The notes: a model not told the origin generated them from the sequence alone. A stretch of 48,118 bases of DNA from Clostridia bacterium (GCA_017461745.1 JAFTXE010000001.1:1-48118), one strand, 5' to 3'; positions 32,299-41,084 are shown, counted from the first letter of the stretch. Translations and numbers: made by a program.

Positions 32299-33114
32299 AT
32301 GAATATTGGCAAAATTATAACTGATAGGCGAAAAGCACTTGGATTAACTCAACAGGCGCTGGCGGAAAAACTGAATATATCCTTTCAGGCGGTTTCAAAA
32401 TGGGAAAATGATAGCTCTTATCCCGATGTTACAATTCTTCCCAAACTTGCAGCTACCCTAAAAGTTTCTATAGACTCTTTGCTTGGCTATCCTTCGCAAT
32501 CATTAACCGAATATGATGAACGATATAATGCAGCAGGCTATTATTGGGGCTTGGCACCTAATAATCTTTGCTATGAAATCATGCATCTCAAGCCTCCGAT
32601 TAAACCATATAAGGTACTTGATATCGGATGCGGTGAGGGCAAGGATGCTGTTTTTCTCGCAAGAAACGGATATAATGTAACGGCATTTGATATTTCGGAG
32701 CAAGGCTTATCTAAGGCACGCGAACTTGCTGATCACTGCGGCGTTAAAGTAGATTTCTTCAAAGCAGATATACGTGACTTTAGAATTGAAAAGGATTTTG
32801 ATATCATTTTTTCAAGTGGAGTATTTCATTATATTCCTCAAGAACAACGCAGTAACGTCATTGAAAGTCTTAAAAAGCATACCACTTCAAATGGTATAAA
32901 CGTTATAAATGTTTTTGTAAGAAAGCCCTTTATTCCATTGCCGCCCGATATTGAAGAAAGCGAACTTGCGGCAGGCGATTGGAAATCCGGAGAATTATTT
33001 ATGTATTACCACGATTGGCTGTTCCGCAAGAATGAAGAACGAATTTTTGATTGTAACAGCAGTGGGGTTCCACATAAGCATTGTATGGATGTTATGATTG
33101 CAGAGAAATATTAA
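32299..33114 (+). CDS. XRE HTH domain fused to a SAM-dependent methyltransferase
   Basis: A 271-residue protein. Residues 1-60 form an XRE DNA-binding domain (G-L-T-Q-Q-A-L-A-E-K-L-N-I-S-F-Q-A-V-S-K-W-E). After a linker, residues about 95-230 are a class I methyltransferase with V-L-D-I-G-C-G-E-G, an acidic residue after beta-2 (V-T-A-F-D-I-S) and F-S-S-G-V-F-H-Y-I. The closest general type is TehB-like/methyltransf_11; the acceptor is unknown. ATG 32299 follows GGGGG; the upstream in-frame ATG at 32260 lies within the promoter and is rejected. It could be a regulator whose methyltransferase-like domain senses or modifies a toxic compound. Confidence 0.85.
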   Translation: MNIGKIITDRRKALGLTQQALAEKLNISFQAVSKWENDSSYPDVTILPKLAATLKVSIDSLLGYPSQSLTEYDERYNAAGYYWGLAPNNLCYEIMHLKPPIKPYKVLDIGCGEGKDAVFLARNGYNVTAFDISEQGLSKARELADHCGVKVDFFKADIRDFRIEKDFDIIFSSGVFHYIPQEQRSNVIESLKKHTTSNGINVINVFVRKPFIPLPPDIEESELAAGDWKSGELFMYYHDWLFRKNEERIFDCNSSGVPHKHCMDVMIAEKY

Positions 33115-33140
33115 ACTAAAAGAGATCGGTTTTATGAATT

Positions 33141-33178
33141 TACCGCCGAGAGTTACCATTTGGTCGCTCTCGGCGGTA
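33141..33178. repeat. Hairpin repeat downstream of the methyltransferase gene (copy 2 of 2)
   Basis: TACCGCCGAGAG...CTCTCGGCGGTA, a 12-bp perfect stem with the loop TTACCATTTGGTCG, near-identical to 32143-32178. Confidence 0.78.
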
Positions 33179-33202
33179 GCGTTTAATATGGATAATCAAA
33201 GT

Positions 33203-33250
33203 AAAAAACAAATCCGAACAGTTCCTTTGTAACGAAACAGTTCGGATTTG
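33203..33250 (-). terminator. Terminator-like hairpin, minus strand
   Basis: CAAATCCGAAC 33209-33219 pairs with 33240-33250, followed on minus by six Ts (33208-33203). It could be a second stop for ssrA transcripts or a barrier for read-through. Confidence 0.6.
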
Positions 33251-33296
33251 CTTGTTCTGATGGAGCATTCGGACTTAAATCCGAACCGATGTAACT

Positions 33297-33392
33297 TTCA
33301 CTTCTTACTTCTTCACTATTACTTCTTACCTCAAAATTCTCGGGAGCGTTTTCAGTGAAAAGTGAAGAGTGAAGAGCGAAGAAGTAATAAGT
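33297..33392. repeat. Low-complexity GAAGTAA/GTGAAGA arrays beside ssrA
   Basis: 33297-33332 holds TTCACTTCTTACTTCTTCAC-type units. 33354-33392 holds the opposite strand (GTGAAGAGTGAAGA...GAAGTAATAAGTA). A third array lies at 33806-33840 on the other side of ssrA. The first two arrays can fold back on each other. Confidence 0.7.
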
Positions 33393-33426
33393 AAAAATTC
33401 TCGGTCGCGTTGCTTCCGAGAATTTT
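33393..33426 (-). terminator. ssrA terminator
   Basis: The stem AAATTCTCGG/CCGAGAATTT with a TCGCGTTGCTT-type loop, directly after the tmRNA CCA end on the minus strand, followed by TTTTTAC. Confidence 0.85.
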
Positions 33427-33797
33427 TGGTGGACCCGAGGGGAGTCGAACCCCTGTCCGAAAACCTCTTGATATAACTTTCTCCGGGTGCATTCCGTCGA
33501 TTTTATTTCCCCGCCAGGTCAGTCGGCGGACAAGCCGACCTATTGGGTAGCCATTTTTTGCGTGATCGGTTCAATGGCGAACCGCCGATGCACGTTCACC
33601 GCTCAAATGACGCTCAGTCCGAGGTCGCGATACTCCTCGGAGGAACGGGTGGCGTTATGCCACGGCACTGCCCTTAGGCAGCCAATGCAACGTTTCTATC
33701 GTTAGCGTTTATATTTAATGTTGGAGCTTTTTAAGAGATTCTCCGTCTCTACCCGCTTATTATACCTCAAAATCCCCGTCGAAACCTTTACGGGCCC
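33427..33797 (-). ncRNA. ssrA: tmRNA
   Basis: This 371-nt transfer-messenger RNA rescues stalled ribosomes with SmpB. The 5' end GGGCCCG (33797-33791) pairs with CGGGTCC next to the 3' ACCA to form the acceptor stem. The T-arm with GGTTCGACTCC is present near the 3' end. The tag reading frame at 33706-33674 encodes A-N-D-R-N-V-A-L-A-A and a TAA stop, very close to the E. coli A-N-D-E-N-Y-A-L-A-A. The resume codon GCT is assigned by that similarity. Pseudoknot-forming repeats are visible on both sides of the tag. It is encoded 54 bases downstream of smpB in the same direction and may be co-transcribed. Confidence 0.97.
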
Positions 33798-33851
33798 GTA
33801 AAATTGAAGTAAGAAGTAATAGTGAAGAGTGAAGATTAAAAAGTGAATGGG

Positions 33852-34328
33852 TCAATCGTATTTTGATTGGGTGCGAAGTCTTCTGTCCATTTCTCTTGAC
33901 GCTTCGTTTTTGGCGGCGGTGTCGCGTTTATCATAAAGCTTTTTGCCTCGGCAAAGACCGACCTCGACCTTGACGTTCTTGCCCGAGAAATACAGCGACA
34001 GCGGCACGAGTGTAAGTCCCTTTTGAGATACTATGCCGAACAGCTTATTAAGCTCGCGGCGATGCATCAAAAGCTTCCTTTCACGCAACGGCTCTCTGTT
34101 GAATATATTCCCCTTTTCATATGGGCTTACGTGCATGCCGAGAACGTACAGCTCGCCGTTCTTGAAGGAGCAATATGAATCCTTCAGATTTACCGCACCT
34201 GCGCGTATGCTTTTTACCTCAGTGCCGAAGAGCGCTATGCCCGCTTCGTATTTTTCGTCAACAAAGTAATCGTGATACGCTTTTTTATTTTGCGCTATTA
34301 TCTTATTGCCCGTTTTTTTCTCAGCCAT
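33852..34328 (-). CDS. smpB: SsrA-binding protein SmpB
   Basis: A 158-residue OB-fold protein that delivers tmRNA to stalled ribosomes. Signatures are N-K-K-A-Y-H-D-Y-F near the N-terminus, [18 protein letters not shown] and [14 protein letters not shown]. The basic C-terminal tail ([10 protein letters not shown]) is typical. GGAAAGGAG precedes ATG 34328. Its neighbour is ssrA. Confidence 0.97.
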   Translation of the reverse strand: MAEKKTGNKIIAQNKKAYHDYFVDEKYEAGIALFGTEVKSIRAGAVNLKDSYCSFKNGELYVLGMHVSPYEKGNIFNREPLRERKLLMHRRELNKLFGIVSQKGLTLVPLSLYFSGKNVKVEVGLCRGKKLYDKRDTAAKNEASREMDRRLRTQSKYD

Positions 34329-34519
34329 TTCCGCTCTCCTTTCCTTTAGTATTTGCCACGCTTATATATTTTACCACAAATATGCCGCAAAATCAAGAGT
34401 TTTACGTCGATTAATATTTTGGAGCGGAATTTTTTTAGCAAGCTATGAGATTCTCGCGGTCGCGTATAAGGACGCTCCCTCGCAATGACACATTTAGGTT
34501 TGGAGCCGTTGTTAGCATC

Positions 34520-34700
34520 GCACCTTTAAATAAATAAGAAACCCGTCAAACGTGTAGCAGCGTTTGACGTGGTTTCCACTTTAGAAAATACCGCGCTCCC
34601 AATTAAGCACAGCACAAAATTCCAACAGCCTTAATATTTATTTTTCACAAGTTCTTTGAAGGTGTCGGAAACTTTCTTTCAAGAAAGTTTCTGACAAAAA
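34520..34700 (+). repeat. Intergenic repeat family 1, copy C, with decamer tail
   Basis: It contains GAAACCCGTCAAACG...CGTTTGACGTGGTTTC as a full foldback (34538-34576), then CCCAATTAAGCACAGCAC and AAGTTCTTTGAAGGTG. It ends with the hairpin GTCGGAAACTTTC/GAAAGTTTCTGAC (about 34663-34694). The tail 34696-34730 is three tandem AAAAACTCTC units reaching the ddh stop. A further unrelated repeat-like stretch (34441-34490) precedes it. Confidence 0.82.
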
Positions 34701-34739
34701 ACTCTCAAAAACTCTCAAAAACTCTCACAAACTAAATTC

Positions 34740-35726
34740 TCACAGCATCTTGGCTCTCAGCTCTTCGGGGGATAGCGGAGAGAGCAGAGCGGGGGGGATA
34801 TCGAATACTGTCTTACAGCCCTTATCGCCGTTTTTATAAAGTCTTGCGGCGGCACGTGCGTAAGCTACGATAACCGAGGCGGTAAACTCGGGATTGGAGT
34901 CAAGCTTGAGGCTATATTCTATAACGTGATCGTTTTCTCCGTCAAATCCCGTTTTACCCGTTCTTATAACGAATCCACCGTGCGGAATACCGCTATGGTC
35001 GCGGGCAAGCTCCTCGGCGGAGATAAAGTGAACGGTGGTGTCGTAATCCGCGAAATAGTTGGGCATGGTTTTTATTTCATTCTCTATCTTAGCAAGGTCA
35101 GCGCCTTCTTTTGCAACCACGAAGCACTCGCGTGTATGCTTTTGTCTTGTGGTAAGCTCAGGACAGCTTCCGCTTCTGACAGCCGCGAGCGCTTGCTCGA
35201 CGGGAATGGTATACTGCTTTGCATCGGCAACGCCGTCGATACGTCTTATTGCGTCGGAATGTCCCTGACTTACGCCGCGTCCCCAGAAGGTATAGTCCTT
35301 GCCATCAGGCAGTATAGCGCTTGCGTAAAGGCGATTGAGCGAAAACATACCGGGGTCCCAGCCCACCGAAATGATAGCAACCTTGCCCGATTCGCGAGCC
35401 GCGCGGTCAACGTTTTCGAAATGGACGGGTATCTTTGCGTGAGTGTCAAAGCTGTCAACTACGCAAAAGTGCTTTGCAAGAGCGGGTGTTTGCTCGGGCA
35501 GGTCAGTTGCGCTTCCGCCGCACATTATCATGACGTCTATATCGTCCTTGTGGCTAAGTACGTCGTCAACGTGATAGACCGATACGCCCTCGGTTCTTAT
35601 TTTAACGGTCTCGGGTGGGCGTCTCGTAAACACCGCAACGAGAGCGAGATCGTCGTTCTGTCTTATTGCCGCTTCAATTCCTCTGCCAAGATTTCCGTAG
35701 CCGTAAATACCTATTCTTACACTCAT
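34740..35726 (-). CDS. ddh: meso-Diaminopimelate D-dehydrogenase
   Basis: A 328-residue NADP enzyme that makes meso-diaminopimelate in one step from tetrahydrodipicolinate, for lysine and peptidoglycan. The N-terminal Rossmann G-I-Y-G-Y-G-N-L-G-R-G, C-G-G-S-A-T-D-L-P, V-D-S-F-D-T-H and S-V-G-W-D-P-G-M-F-S-L-N-R are strong family signatures. The length matches known Ddh. It is single, with promoter 35763-35791. Confidence 0.96.
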   Translation of the reverse strand: MSVRIGIYGYGNLGRGIEAAIRQNDDLALVAVFTRRPPETVKIRTEGVSVYHVDDVLSHKDDIDVMIMCGGSATDLPEQTPALAKHFCVVDSFDTHAKIPVHFENVDRAARESGKVAIISVGWDPGMFSLNRLYASAILPDGKDYTFWGRGVSQGHSDAIRRIDGVADAKQYTIPVEQALAAVRSGSCPELTTRQKHTRECFVVAKEGADLAKIENEIKTMPNYFADYDTTVHFISAEELARDHSGIPHGGFVIRTGKTGFDGENDHVIEYSLKLDSNPEFTASVIVAYARAAARLYKNGDKGCKTVFDIPPALLSPLSPEELRAKML

Positions 35727-35762
35727 AAATATACCTCCGTGGAGCTAAAAAATAACAGAGTT

Positions 35763-35791
35763 ATTATACCACAAAAATATCAGTATTTCAA
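35763..35791 (-). promoter_or_regulatory. ddh promoter
   Basis: Minus-strand TTGAAA (35791-35786) and TATAAT (35768-35763), 17-nt spacer. It sits directly behind the amidase gene. Confidence 0.75.
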
Positions 35792-35809
35792 TAGGCACAA
35801 AAAATATTT

Positions 35810-36415
35810 TTACAACATTTGCGCTTCATTTACGTTTGTTGCTTCGGCTGTCAGAGTCTTAAGCGCAACTCCGTCAAAAAGATTGCGAACACATTCCTCG
35901 ACGGGCAGCTCGATTGCCGCTCCCATGATATGCAGTATCCTTAAGGACGCATAATTATAGGACGAAAGCGGTCGGTCAAGGGCGTCGTCGCTGTGAGCGC
36001 AAACGAATATCTCGTTGCCGCTTATCTCGGATATCATCAGCGTATGATAGAAGTCGCCCGTTGAATTGGCAAGCTGAACGACGTCGCCTGCCTCCACCTG
36101 TCTGCGATTGGTCGCTACCATGGCAAAGGGACCCTCGACGGCGCTCTGCACATAGTCGCCGCTTCCCGTCAGAAAATCGTACAGCTGCTCCACGCCCGTC
36201 CATGCGGGCGCTCTGTCGTCTATTGAGCGGTAGTACCAGCCGAACGTTTCTGTAAAATTCATGACGGAGCAGCCCGCAAGCAAGCACTGTGAGACGAAAT
36301 TGGTGCAGTTTCCGCCACCGCCTGTGAAGTCAACGAATAAGGGATTGCGCGACAGCGCCCATCTTCGAGCGTATTCGACGGCGTACTGCCTGTTGTATGG
36401 TATTTCCGTTAGCAT
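35810..36415 (-). CDS. Amidase-domain (amidase_6-like) protein
   Basis: A 201-residue protein. Y-N-R-Q-Y-A-V-E-Y-A-R-R-W-A and G-G-G-N-C-T-N-F-V-S-Q-C-L near residue 40 match the putative amidase domain family, in which the cysteine in C-T-N-F-V-S-Q and a later histidine (F-Y-H-T-L-M-I) are the presumed catalytic pair. There is no signal peptide, so it acts in the cytoplasm or forespore, or is exported another way. Members often sit in spore formers. ATG 36415 follows GGAGG. Function is inferred only from family resemblance to NlpC/P60-like cell-wall amidases. Confidence 0.82.
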   Translation of the reverse strand: MLTEIPYNRQYAVEYARRWALSRNPLFVDFTGGGGNCTNFVSQCLLAGCSVMNFTETFGWYYRSIDDRAPAWTGVEQLYDFLTGSGDYVQSAVEGPFAMVATNRRQVEAGDVVQLANSTGDFYHTLMISEISGNEIFVCAHSDDALDRPLSSYNYASLRILHIMGAAIELPVEECVRNLFDGVALKTLTAEATNVNEAQML

Positions 36416-36548
36416 ACGTACCTCCAAAAAATTATTCTTTAAAGTATATGCAAAAAATCGTTCTTGAATAATCCAAAATTATATGTTATAATTATTTAAG
36501 CTAACTGAGTTAGCGTTAACATCTTTATCATACCATTCAATATTCAGT

Positions 36549-36601
36549 GAAAGTTCTTTGAAGGTGTCGGAAACTTTCTTTCAAGAAAGTTTCTGACAAA
36601 A
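36549..36601 (+). repeat. Intergenic repeat family 1, right-end fragment
   Basis: Only the last part is present: AAGTTCTTTGAAGGTGTCGG, then the hairpin AAACTTTCTT/AAGAAAGTTT and CTGACAAAAAAC. This is nearly identical to 34650-34702. It may act as a terminator-like stem ahead of the nuclease gene. Confidence 0.78.
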
Positions 36602-36621
36602 AACACACAGAAAGGATAGCT

Positions 36622-37749
36622 ATGAAATTTCTTCACACCGCGGACCTTCATCTTGACAGCGCGTTTTGCGGCGACGGCGTGTTTGGCGCAGAGGCGCGCA
36701 GGGAGCGTCAACGCGAGCTACTCAAAAAAATATTCCGCATAGCCGAGGACGAGGCTTGCGATATGATACTTATTGCGGGGGATATGTTCGACACGTCGTT
36801 CGTCACTCCCGAGACCCGAAAGCTATGTCTTTCGCTGTTTGAAGAGTTTAAAAAGCCAATAATCATTGCCCCGGGCAATCACGACGCGTATACCGACGGA
36901 AGCTTTTATAAGAGCGTAGTAATGCCTGAAAACGTTTATATTTTTACAGCTCCCGAGCTACAGTATTTTGATTTTCCCGAGCTTTCGGTCACCGTTGCGG
37001 GATACGGATTTACCGCTCCATCGCTTCCAAGCGACCCGCTTGGCGTTGCCGCGCTTACGAGAGAAAATCAAGGTATATGCATTTTGTGCGCCCATACGGA
37101 GCTTGATAATCCCACGTCCAAATACGCACCCGTTATGAGCTCGGATATTATTCGACACGGCTTTGATTACGCCGCGCTCGGTCACGTTCATTCGCCAAAG
37201 GAATACGGTGACGGCGATACGGTAGCTCGCTATTGCGGCTTCCCCGAGGGCAGAAGCTTTGACGAGCTTGGCGACGGCGGCGTACTTATCGTAAGTATTG
37301 AGGCGGACGGTAAGCCCGTTATAAATAGGCTCGTTACCTCGGAGATAAAGTATCTTCGCGCGGAGCTTGACGTTGATGGCGTTGGAGACGCGGAGGAGAT
37401 AGAGGCGCGTATCGATGAAAAATTGATTTCGCTGAGGTCGGACGCACTCGTGGCGGTAAGGCTTGAGCTGTCGGGCGTTGTTCCTCCGGATACGCTCCCA
37501 GATCTCGCGCGCATTGAGAAAAAAGAGAGAGAGGGATTTTTGCTCGTTGAGATAGAGGATTCCACCGTTTGTATTCCCGACAAGAGCTTTCTTGAAAAAG
37601 ACCCGTCTCTCAGAGGCGAATTTTACCGTTCTCTTAAGGCGTCGCTTTACAGCGACGACCCGAAGGAACGCGGTCTTGCGCTGAAGGCGTTGAAGATAGG
37701 ACTTGCCGCCATTGAGGGCAAAAGCTTTTCCGACGGAGGTCGCTCATGA
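36622..37749 (+). CDS. SbcD/YhaO-like DNA repair metallophosphoesterase
   Basis: A 375-residue calcineurin-like phosphoesterase. Metal-binding motifs run in order: T-A-D-L-H-L-D, A-G-D-M-F-D, P-G-N-H-D-A, C-A-H-T-E and G-H-V-H-S. This arrangement is that of the Mre11/SbcD nuclease subunit; the short C-terminal part favours the Firmicutes YhaO type. Its stop overlaps the next start (ATGA), so it is co-translated with the Rad50-like partner. The AAAGGA site is 7 bases before ATG 36622. Confidence 0.9.
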   Translation: MKFLHTADLHLDSAFCGDGVFGAEARRERQRELLKKIFRIAEDEACDMILIAGDMFDTSFVTPETRKLCLSLFEEFKKPIIIAPGNHDAYTDGSFYKSVVMPENVYIFTAPELQYFDFPELSVTVAGYGFTAPSLPSDPLGVAALTRENQGICILCAHTELDNPTSKYAPVMSSDIIRHGFDYAALGHVHSPKEYGDGDTVARYCGFPEGRSFDELGDGGVLIVSIEADGKPVINRLVTSEIKYLRAELDVDGVGDAEEIEARIDEKLISLRSDALVAVRLELSGVVPPDTLPDLARIEKKEREGFLLVEIEDSTVCIPDKSFLEKDPSLRGEFYRSLKASLYSDDPKERGLALKALKIGLAAIEGKSFSDGGRS

Positions 37750-40025
37750 AGATATTAAAGCTTAATATAATAGAATTCGGCTGTATAAAGGACAGAGAGA
37801 TAATACTCGACGAGGGGCTGAACGTGATAAGTGGCGACAACGCGTCGGGCAAGAGCACGGTCATGCTGTTTATCAAGTATATGTTCTACGGCCTTGCGCG
37901 GCGTTCTTCGAAAAATACCGAGCGTGAAAGAGCACTTAGCTGGGATAATCACCGCGCGGCAGGAAGCATGGTGATTGAAAGCGGTGGCAAGGAATACCGC
38001 ATAGAGCGTCGCTCAACGGCAACGGCGAGAGGCGAGGTCTGCAACGTTATAGAGCTTGGCTCAGGAGAAGCCGTTGACGGAAGTCCCGCAGAGCTGTTTT
38101 TAGGTGTGCCGTCGGAGGTGTTTGACAGCAGCTGTGCCGTCACGCAGATGAAAAACGCGGAGATAAACGGCTCTCAAACAGCGGGGGCTATCGAAAATAT
38201 GCTTTCGGGCGCTGACGAGAGCATTGACGCCGCAAGCATACTCGAAAAGCTCGATAGAGTACGCAAGGAATACAAGCTCAACAGAGGAGAGGGCGGTATT
38301 CTTTACGATACGGAAAAGCAGATAAGCACGCTTAAGGCGAGGCAAAGGGAGGCAACGGAAAGATATCTTGCTTTCAACGAAATGAGCGCAAGGCTTGCCA
38401 GAGCGGAGAAAAGCTTGCAAACCGTTACCGAATCCTATAACACTTCAAAGAAAATGCTGGAGCAGGTCAATAACGCGCGTATACTCCAACGCTTTGACGA
38501 GCTTGAAAAAAACAGAGCGAAGCTTGTCGGTCTTAGGGAGGAGCTTAGCGCTCTTGAGGACTCGGAGCGACGTGCGGGCTTTATGCCCGACGACGCTCAC
38601 GTTGCAGCGCTGAAAAATTCCACGTTTGCATACAGAGAAGCTAAAAATAAGCTTGAAGATACGCGGAGGGAATACGAAAGCGCTCCACGTCTTTCGGAGA
38701 ATGAGCAGGCGCTTGCCGACGTTGGCGCTCGTATAGAGACGGCGGGAGGAAAGCAAAAGCTATTAAACGATGCGCAGACGCTTTCAAAAAAGGCAAGCTC
38801 CCGCAAAAGCGTCGGAGTGGCTCTGCTGTTCCTTGGCATTTGTATCGTTGCCGTTGCCGCGGCACTATTGGCGGTGCTTTCAAGTATTCCCATGTTTGCC
38901 GCAATTGCGGCGCTTGGCGTTTTGCTTGTCGTTATCGGCGTAGTCGGAATGGCGTCGTCAGGCAAGCTTGCGAAGGCGCGTGACGCTATCGCTCTTGAAT
39001 ACGGCGTTGATATAGGAAAGCTCGAAGAACGTCTTTCGGAGTGCGAGGAGGCGCTCAATCACAAGCGCAGTACGGAGGCGCAGACGCTTGCGGTAAGGGC
39101 AAGGCTTGATACCGCAGAGGAATATAAAAACGGCGCTTACCGTCGCTTAACGGAGCTTTTGGCTATGACCCTTGACAAAAAGGACGTGGGTGAGAACGAT
39201 ATTGTTGACGTCTCGGGCAAGGAGGCGGCTCGTTTGGTTGCTTTCTGCGAAAAACGCAAGGCTTTCGCCAAGGAAATATACGCCGCAGACGCTTTGGTCA
39301 GAAGCTATTCCGCAGATCTCAGTCAATATGACGCAGAGGAGCTGCGCCAAACGGTCAAGCTTGATATAAATATGCTTACCAAAGAGTTTATTGACAAGAC
39401 CGCAGATAAGGAGAGGTTTGACAGAGAGCGTATGTCCTTGCTTTCAAAAGAGACGCGCAATCTAAGCGAATCTCTTGCGGGTCTGAGGGCGGGACTTTCA
39501 AAGAGCCCCGTTGAGATAGCGGACGAAATGCGCGAGCTTGAGGAAAAGCTCGCTAAGGACACGGAATACTATAACGCCTTGGCGCTTGCTATGCAGAATA
39601 TTCAGTCGGCAAGCGCGGTTATGAGCGGAAGTGTTACCCCCGATATCAGCAGAAGAGCGGGCGAGATGCTGTCTCTTGTCAGCGGCGGCGTTTACGGCGC
39701 GGTGCAGACCACCAAGAATTTTGAGGTGTCTGTGGAGCAGGACGGATTTTTCGTAAATTCTTCGCTTCTGAGCGGTGGAACGAGAGATGCGGTGTACTTG
39801 TGCTTGAGGATATCGTTGATGCAAAGGCTGTTTGGCGCTGACCTTCCCCCGTTGCTTCTTGACGAAGCACTCTGTCAGCTTGACGACGCCAGAGCGGAGA
39901 AGATGTTAAGGCTCTTGGATAAGCTCTGCGAAAGCGTTACGCAATGTCTGCTGTTCACTTGCCATACGCGCGAGGAAGAAACGTGTCAAAGGTTAGGTAT
40001 TTCCGCAAATATCATACATATGTAA
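37746..40025 (+). CDS. YhaN-like SMC/Rad50-family ATPase with central membrane segments
   Basis: A 759-residue ATPase partner of the upstream nuclease. Walker A is G-D-N-A-S-G-K-S-T at residues about 31-39. Coiled-coil arms flank a central hydrophobic pair of helices at about 357-405, where SbcC has a zinc hook. The signature L-S-G-G-T-R-D-A-V-Y and Walker B L-P-P-L-L-L-D-E-A are near 675-705. The membrane insertion is a feature of YhaN-type proteins and suggests a membrane-tethered complex (inference). It is somewhat shorter than B. subtilis YhaN. Confidence 0.88.
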   Translation: MKILKLNIIEFGCIKDREIILDEGLNVISGDNASGKSTVMLFIKYMFYGLARRSSKNTERERALSWDNHRAAGSMVIESGGKEYRIERRSTATARGEVCNVIELGSGEAVDGSPAELFLGVPSEVFDSSCAVTQMKNAEINGSQTAGAIENMLSGADESIDAASILEKLDRVRKEYKLNRGEGGILYDTEKQISTLKARQREATERYLAFNEMSARLARAEKSLQTVTESYNTSKKMLEQVNNARILQRFDELEKNRAKLVGLREELSALEDSERRAGFMPDDAHVAALKNSTFAYREAKNKLEDTRREYESAPRLSENEQALADVGARIETAGGKQKLLNDAQTLSKKASSRKSVGVALLFLGICIVAVAAALLAVLSSIPMFAAIAALGVLLVVIGVVGMASSGKLAKARDAIALEYGVDIGKLEERLSECEEALNHKRSTEAQTLAVRARLDTAEEYKNGAYRRLTELLAMTLDKKDVGENDIVDVSGKEAARLVAFCEKRKAFAKEIYAADALVRSYSADLSQYDAEELRQTVKLDINMLTKEFIDKTADKERFDRERMSLLSKETRNLSESLAGLRAGLSKSPVEIADEMRELEEKLAKDTEYYNALALAMQNIQSASAVMSGSVTPDISRRAGEMLSLVSGGVYGAVQTTKNFEVSVEQDGFFVNSSLLSGGTRDAVYLCLRISLMQRLFGADLPPLLLDEALCQLDDARAEKMLRLLDKLCESVTQCLLFTCHTREEETCQRLGISANIIHM

Positions 40026-40033
40026 AGATTAAA

Positions 40034-40070
40034 AACGGGCTGACTCGGTAGTTAAACGAGTCAGCCCGTT
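40034..40070 (+). terminator. Hairpin after yhaN-like gene
   Basis: A 14-bp perfect stem, AACGGGCTGACTCG 40034-40047 with 40057-40070. It lacks a T-tract on plus (GGCGCTTTAA), but the minus strand has TTTTTAATC. Confidence 0.6.
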
Positions 40071-40087
40071 GGCGCTTTAATACCGCT

Positions 40088-40333
40088 AAATTATGATTTG
40101 TCAAGGGGTGAGGGATGCGGGGGGACGCGTTGTCGCTTTTCGAGAAAAGCTCCGCAAAAGCTTTCTTGCCGAGTTGTAGCCCGACTAAGCTATTCTTAGA
40201 ATCATATATGTTTAAGCGGGCTACAACCCGGCAAGGAAGTTTTTTGCCAAGCTTTTTTTCAAAAAAGCGGAAATCGCGTCCCCCCGCGTCCTTGCGTCCC
40301 CCGCATCCCTCGCTTCTTGACAAATCATAATTT
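40088..40333 (-). repeat. Palindromic repeat family 2, copy 1 (246 bp, intact ends)
   Basis: It is bounded by an 18-bp perfect terminal inverted repeat (40088-40105 and 40316-40333, starting AAATTATGATTTGTC). Inside it, GA[C/T]GC-type 9-10-mers lie on both arms. Local hairpins follow (GCTTTTCGAGAAAAGC and GCTTTTTTTCAAAAAAGC), then a central stem around GTTGTAGCCCGA/GGGCTACAAC with a loop of about 30 nt. It lies in opposite orientation to copies 2 and 3. There are no open reading frames of significance; apparent ORFs with F-F-E-K-K-L-G-K-K-L are artefacts. Confidence 0.88.
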
Positions 40334-40390
40334 AAAGAGATATGTTGTTGATGGATAGCTTTAATAGAATGTAAATATTTTTTGATTTTC

Positions 40391-40419
40391 TTGAAAAAGC
40401 AAATGCTTTGTGCTATAAT
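40391..40419 (+). promoter_or_regulatory. Promoter of maf (and possibly the mre cluster)
   Basis: TTGAAA 40391-40396 and TATAAT 40414-40419, 17-nt spacer, with TG one base before the -10. Confidence 0.8.
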
Positions 40420-40472
40420 TATAATGGATAATGGCGTTTTAGTGCCAAATTCGGAATGATGGAGAATTTTTG

Positions 40473-41084
40473 ATGTCGGCAGAGGGTTTAAAGAGGCAGA
40501 TATATCTTGCCTCGGCGTCGCCAAGACGCAAGGATATACTTGCGGAAATGGGCGCAAAATTTACCGTTATAACGGCAGACGTTGATGAAAATTGTGATAT
40601 ATGCGACCCATGCGAGCTTACGGAAAATCTGGCAAGACTGAAGGGCAGAGCGGTATTGGAGCTTTTGCGTCGCGAAGGGCGTGATGCGGGCGCGATAATT
40701 ATTTCCGCGGATACGGTTGTGGCTGTTGACGGAGAGATACTCGGCAAGCCGAAGGACGCGGAGGACGCAAGGCGAATGCTTACGCTTATGTCGGGCAGAG
40801 CTCACGAGGTGGTGACGGGTGTCGGCGTTACGGTGGACGGAATTACGTATACCGACCATAGCGTGACAAAGGTAGTGGTTGACGATATTCCCGCGTCTCA
40901 GATAGAGAAATATATAGAAAGTGGAGAGCCGTTTGACAAAGCAGGAGCATATGGAATACAAGGCAGCTTTTCAAGATGGATAAAAGGTATCGAAGGCTGT
41001 TATTTCGGAGTGGTCGGACTTCCCACTAACTGCCTTTCAAATCTCTTCTTTAAGGTCGTCGGCGTTTATCCGGATGAACTATAA
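40473..41084 (+). CDS. maf: Maf-family nucleotide pyrophosphatase
   Basis: A 203-residue Maf protein (septum-associated; hydrolyses dTTP/UTP or modified nucleotides in characterised members). L-A-S-A-S-P-R-R-K-D-I-L at the N-terminus, S-A-D-T-V-V in the middle, G-K-P-K-D-A-E-D-A and the C-terminal K-A-G-A-Y-G-I-Q-G are family signatures. ATG 40473 has GGAG eight bases upstream; an adjacent TTG at 40470 is less likely. It precedes mreB as in many Firmicutes. Confidence 0.95.
   Translation: MSAEGLKRQIYLASASPRRKDILAEMGAKFTVITADVDENCDICDPCELTENLARLKGRAVLELLRREGRDAGAIIISADTVVAVDGEILGKPKDAEDARRMLTLMSGRAHEVVTGVGVTVDGITYTDHSVTKVVVDDIPASQIEKYIESGEPFDKAGAYGIQGSFSRWIKGIEGCYFGVVGLPTNCLSNLFFKVVGVYPDEL

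Noticed and set aside
33487..33705. 72-codon plus-strand ORF
   Set aside because: It lies entirely inside tmRNA, on the opposite strand.
40012..40557. ORFs with F-F-E-K-K-L-G-K-K-L-P-C-R-V-V-A (also around 41066, 42119, 45506)
   Set aside because: They are translations of the family-2 foldback repeat, seen in several frames and both strands.
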